9,055 nucleotides of DNA from Alphaproteobacteria bacterium (GTDB lineage Bacteria; Pseudomonadota; Alphaproteobacteria; Caulobacterales; Caulobacteraceae): the NCBI GenBank assembly GCA_018895795.1, contig JAHINZ010000095.1, positions 1 to 9,055 on the forward strand, read 5' to 3'. Positions within the stretch are counted from its first letter, which is position 1. The number at the start of each line of letters is the position of its first letter. Under the pieces are notes generated by a model. The model was not told the origin of the DNA and ran no database searches. It saw only the letters and a program-made list of their open reading frames with translations. The translations under genes and the position numbers were made by a program. Shown here piece by piece: positions 5,725 to 9,055 of this stretch.

Positions 5725-5750
5725 AAAGGCCTCCCCGAAGGGAGGCCTTT
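5725..5750. terminator. Bidirectional intrinsic terminator between anmK and the hydrolase gene
   Basis: AAAGGCCTCCC (5725-5735) and GGGAGGCCTTT (5740-5750) form a perfect 11-bp stem with a CGAA tetraloop. On the minus strand a run of five T follows, giving a strong terminator for the hydrolase gene. On the plus strand CCTTTG gives a weaker one for anmK. It lies between the converging stops at 5719 and 5757. Confidence 0.93.
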
Positions 5751-5756
5751 GAAGTG

Positions 5757-6407
5757 TCAGATCGGGTTCATCTCGATCCGCTTGTCGAGATAGTCGCCGA
5801 CGCTGCGCTCCACCGAGGGCAGGTGTTCGGTCCAGAAGTGGCTGGCCTTGTCGATCACCTCGTAGTCGATGATGATTCCCTTCTGGGTGCGCAGCTTGGA
5901 GACCACGCGCTCCACCTCGACCGGCGGCGTGATGGTGTCGGCCGAGCCGGTCAGGAACAGGCCCGAAGCTGGGCAGGGCGCCAGGAAGCTGAAATCATAC
6001 ATGTTGGTCGGCGGCGAGACGCTGATGAAGCCATCGGTCTCGGGCCGGCGCATCAACAGCTGCATGCCGATATAGGCGCCGAAATCGAAGCCGGCGACCC
6101 AGGTCTGGCTGGCGGCCGGATTGGACGTCTGCAGCCAGTCCAGCGCCGTCGCGGCGTCGGCCAGCTCGCCGATGCCGGCGTCGAACTCGCCCTGGCTGCG
6201 GCCCACGCCGCGGAAGTTGAAGCGCAGCGTCGCGAAGCCACGCTTCATGAACAGGTGGTACAGCTGCACCGACACCGGGTGGTTCATGTGCCCGCCCGCC
6301 TTCGGGTGCGGGTGTAGAATCAAGGCGATCGGGGCCGTCTCGGTCTTGCCCGGTGAGTAACGACCTTCGATCCGTCCGGACGCTCCGGCCAAAATCACAT
6401 CAGGCAT
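5757..6407 (-). CDS. Alpha/beta-hydrolase superfamily protein (COG2945-like) with Asp at the nucleophile position
   Basis: The 216-residue product matches the short single-domain group of alpha/beta hydrolases. Visible landmarks are LILHPHPKAGGHMNHPV (29-45, oxyanion region), LRFNFRGVGRSQGEFD (61-76), the nucleophile elbow WVAGFDFGAYIGMQLLMRR (103-121), GSADTITPP with the likely acid Asp157, and KASHFW with the likely catalytic His190. Most relatives I know carry GxSxG at the elbow; here it is G-F-D-F-G with Asp108 encoded by GAT. Either the enzyme uses an Asp nucleophile, as epoxide hydrolases and haloalkane dehalogenases do, or it has lost esterase activity. The substrate is unknown. The start is ATG 6407 with GAGG (6416-6413) 5 nt upstream; a longer frame reaching 6647 adds 80 low-plausibility Arg-rich residues that run into the iscR promoter and start. 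The gene diverges from iscR. Confidence 0.87.
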   Translation of the reverse strand: MPDVILAGASGRIEGRYSPGKTETAPIALILHPHPKAGGHMNHPVSVQLYHLFMKRGFATLRFNFRGVGRSQGEFDAGIGELADAATALDWLQTSNPAASQTWVAGFDFGAYIGMQLLMRRPETDGFISVSPPTNMYDFSFLAPCPASGLFLTGSADTITPPVEVERVVSKLRTQKGIIIDYEVIDKASHFWTEHLPSVERSVGDYLDKRIEMNPI

Positions 6408-6467
6408 ATCGACCTCATTGGTTCGGCAAGCGGCGCGCGATTCCGGATCTTTCGACCGATGGAATAC

Positions 6468-6496
6468 TTGACCACTGCGCTTGGTCTTCCTAAATC
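6468..6496 (+). promoter_or_regulatory. Promoter of the iscR-suf operon
   Basis: TTGACCA (6468-6474), a 14-nt spacer and CCTAAATC (6489-6496) fit the published Caulobacter housekeeping consensus TTGACGS-N10-14-GCTANAWC: the -10 block misses only its first base and the -35 block one base. Hexamer spacing (TTGACC to CTAAAT) is 16 bp. Transcription would begin near 6503, leaving an mRNA leader of about 90 nt before iscR. The start point is predicted, not seen. Confidence 0.6.
6470..6486. promoter_or_regulatory. Candidate IscR operator overlapping the promoter
   Basis: GACCA (6470-6474) and TGGTC (6482-6486) form a perfect inverted repeat with a 7-nt spacer. It covers the end of the -35 element and most of the spacer of the predicted promoter. 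Rrf2/IscR dimers bind partly symmetric sites of this general size and often repress their own operon, so autorepression is a natural reading. The exact match to an alphaproteobacterial IscR motif is not something I can verify here. Confidence 0.45.
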
Positions 6497-6503
6497 TCGT
6501 CCA

Positions 6504-6560
6504 GCGACGCGGACCAAGGGTCCGGCGCGAAGTCGCGGCTTGTAGCACACGCAAAAGCCG
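6504..6560 (+). other. Structured 5' leader of iscR mRNA
   Basis: The predicted leader contains CGGACC-AAG-GGTCCG (6510-6524) nested inside GCGAC (6504-6508)/GTCGC (6532-6536), followed by CGGCTT (6536-6541)/AAGCCG (6555-6560) with a 13-nt loop. No T-run follows, so these are not terminators. They might affect stability or translation, or be incidental in GC-rich DNA. Confidence 0.3.
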
Positions 6561-6591
6561 ATGCGCGCGGAATCTGCAAGGAGTAAGGCGC

Positions 6592-7056
6592 ATGCGCCTG
6601 AGCACCAAGGGACGATACGCCGTCATGGCCATGACCGACCTGGCCAAGCGCCAGGACGAAGGGGACGGCCGCGCCGTCGCCCTGGCCGAGATCGCCGCGC
6701 GTCAGCAAATCTCCCTGTCCTATCTCGAACAGCTCTTCGCGCGCCTGCGCCGCAAGGGCCTGGTCAAGAGCGCCCGGGGGCCCGGCGGCGGCTATCGTCT
6801 GGCCCTGGACGCCGACAAGACCTGTATCGCCGACATCGTGCTGGCCGTGGACGAGCCCCTGCGCGCCACCCGCTGCGGCCTGACCAAGGGCGGCCCCAAG
6901 GGCTGCATGGCCGGCGGCGAACGCTGCATGACTCACGACCTGTGGGAAGAGATGGGCCGTCAGATCCACGGCTATCTGGCCGCGGTGTCGATCGCCGACG
7001 TGCTGGAAGGGCGCCTGCGCCCGAACCCCGGCGCCCTGGAGATCGCGGCGGAGTGA
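6592..7056 (+). CDS. iscR: Rrf2-family iron-sulfur transcriptional regulator IscR
   Basis: The 154-residue product begins with the Rrf2 signature MRLSTKGRYAVMAMTDLA and a winged helix (about 1-70, with ISLSYLEQLFARLRRKGLVKSARGPGGGY). The cluster-binding loop holds C95, C105 and C112 plus H115 (CX9CX6CX2H); E. coli IscR uses three Cys and one His in a tighter CX5CX5CX2H layout. In the family, the holo form represses its own operon and the apo form or cluster loss raises Fe-S assembly. RirA is a relative, but the position directly before suf genes favours IscR. Start: AGGAG (6579-6583) lies 8 nt upstream of ATG 6592; longer in-frame starts would run through the promoter. The stop is followed 2 nt later by the cysteine desulfurase gene, so they form one operon. 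Confidence 0.9.
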   Translation: MRLSTKGRYAVMAMTDLAKRQDEGDGRAVALAEIAARQQISLSYLEQLFARLRRKGLVKSARGPGGGYRLALDADKTCIADIVLAVDEPLRATRCGLTKGGPKGCMAGGERCMTHDLWEEMGRQIHGYLAAVSIADVLEGRLRPNPGALEIAAE

Positions 7057-7058
7057 CC

Positions 7059-8191
7059 ATGGCCCCGGGATCCGTCTATCTCGACTACAACGCCACGACC
7101 CCGATCCGGCCGGAGGCGCGTGAGGCTCTGTTGCGCGCGCTGGCCGCGCCGGCCAATCCTTCGTCGGTGCACGCCGCCGGCCGCGCGGCGCGCGATCTGG
7201 TCGAGACGGCCCGGGCTCAGGTCGCCGCCCTGGTCGGCGTGCCGTCCGGCTCGGTCACCTTCGTCAGCGGCGGCACCGAGGCCAACGCCTTGGCCATCGA
7301 GAGCGCCAAGGTCGCCGGCTTCGAGCGGATCATCGTCGGGGCCACCGATCATGACGCCGTGATCGAAACCGCCAAGGCCAGCGGTCTGCCGGTCGAGACC
7401 TGGCCCGTCGACGCCAACGGCGTCGCGCACATGGCCTGGCTGGAAGCGGCTCTGAAGGCGCCCGGTCGCGCCCTGGTCTGTCTGATGCTGGCCAATAACG
7501 AGACCGGCGTCCTCCAGCCGGTCGCCGAGGCCTCGGCCCTGGTGCGGGCCGCCGACGGCTGGCTGCATGTCGATGCGGTGCAGGCGGCTGGCAAGATCGC
7601 CATCGATTTCTCCGCCCTCGGCGCCGACACGATGGCGCTGTCGGCCCACAAGCTGGGCGGACCGCAGGGTGTCGGCGCGCTGGTGGCCGGCACGCGGGCG
7701 ACCCTGTCACGTCGCCAGCACGGCGGCGGTCAGGAGCGCGGCCGCCGGGCCGGCACAGAGAACGTCGCCGGTATCGCCGCCTTCGGCGCGGCCGTCGAGG
7801 CGGCGTCGCGGGACCTTCCCCTGATGGCGCCGCAGGCCCAGTGGCGCGACGCCCTGGCCGAACGGGTCAAGGCGGAGGGCGCGGTCGTGCTGGGTGAGGG
7901 CGCCGAACGCCTGCCCCAGACCCTGTGTTTCGCCGGGATGGGCTTCGGCTCCGAGATCCAGGTGATGACCCTGGATCTGGCCGGCGTGATGGTCAGCGCC
8001 GGCAGCGCCTGCTCGTCGGGCAAGGTCAAGGCCAGCCGGGTGGTGGACGCCATGGGCCGGTCGGACCTGGCGCCCTATGCCCTGCGGGTCAGCGGCGGCT
8101 GGGCGAGCACGGAAGATGACTGGAATAGATGCGGCGACGCCTGGATCGCCGCCTGGAAGCGTATCGGCGCTAGGCGCCGGGAGGTGGCATA

Positions 8192-8192
<1 letters not shown>
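7059..8192 (+). CDS. Cysteine desulfurase (IscS/NifS-like, class V aminotransferase fold)
   Basis: This PLP enzyme takes sulfur from L-cysteine as an enzyme persulfide for Fe-S assembly, releasing alanine. The 377-residue product shows YLDYNATTP at the N-terminus and GGTEANALAI (71-80) for cofactor phosphate binding. H98 (TDHDAV), NNETG (146-150), and D172/Q175 (HVDAVQ) stack with and hold PLP, and K198 in SAHKLGG forms the Schiff base. GGGQERGRRAGTENV follows, and catalytic C318 lies in SAGSACSSG, a loop typical of group I (IscS/NifS) rather than SufS enzymes. The start ATG 7059 has GGAG 5 nt upstream, overlapping the iscR stop region. Its TAG stop shares one base with the sufB GTG. Alphaproteobacterial suf operons often carry such an IscS-like gene before sufB and a separate sufS further down, which would lie beyond this window. 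Confidence 0.93.

Positions 8193-9055
<863 letters not shown>

Noticed and set aside
6408..6647. 80-codon upstream extension of the alpha/beta hydrolase
   Set aside because: It crosses the iscR promoter and start, is Arg-rich, and ATG 6407 has GAGG at good spacing.
6561..7058. N-terminal extension of the cysteine desulfurase frame (166 codons)
   Set aside because: It overlaps iscR in another frame and is Arg/Gly/Pro-rich; the family N-terminus begins at 7059 with its own ribosome site.

Overview
This GC-rich window looks like chromosomal core genome of a Caulobacter-type alphaproteobacterium (Caulobacter, Phenylobacterium or a close relative). The main reasons are a BacA-type bactofilin beginning MFSKQ, paired with an M23 endopeptidase, and an iscR - cysteine desulfurase - sufB gene order. 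A promoter matching the published Caulobacter housekeeping consensus points the same way. Base composition and codon use look even throughout, and I see no mobile element, CRISPR array, tRNA or rRNA. The genus is an inference; the individual gene calls rest mostly on visible motifs.

Layout. At the left edge a truncated HTH protein gene (minus strand, starts at 200) diverges from a small VOC/glyoxalase-fold gene (286-654). A perfect 16-bp palindrome covers the HTH start codon. A bidirectional terminator (669-690) separates the VOC gene from a minus-strand block that reads from right to left: tyrS (4347-3088), a PrxQ/BCP peroxiredoxin (3018-2557), a membrane-anchored M23 peptidase (2323-1172) and bactofilin bacA (1191-706). 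The last two genes overlap by 20 nt. anmK (4616-5719, plus) diverges from tyrS and meets a short alpha/beta hydrolase gene (6407-5757, minus) at a strong bidirectional terminator (5725-5750). From 6468 to the right edge lies the start of a SUF operon on the plus strand: promoter and operator, iscR, a group I-type cysteine desulfurase, and sufB, which runs off the window.

How the genes work together. Cell-wall shaping and turnover recur: bactofilin scaffold, M23 endopeptidase, and the recycling kinase AnmK. The right part is iron-sulfur cluster assembly under a cluster-sensing Rrf2 repressor, with tight translational coupling (2-nt gap, then a 1-nt stop/start overlap). Peroxiredoxin and tyrS are housekeeping genes.

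Most of the window is ordinary. The points most worth checking are the iscR promoter/operator overlap, the palindrome at 198-213, the hydrolase whose nucleophile serine is replaced by aspartate, the M23/bactofilin overlap, and the long structured region upstream of tyrS, which includes a small ORF with tandem Tyr codons. None of these proves a new system.
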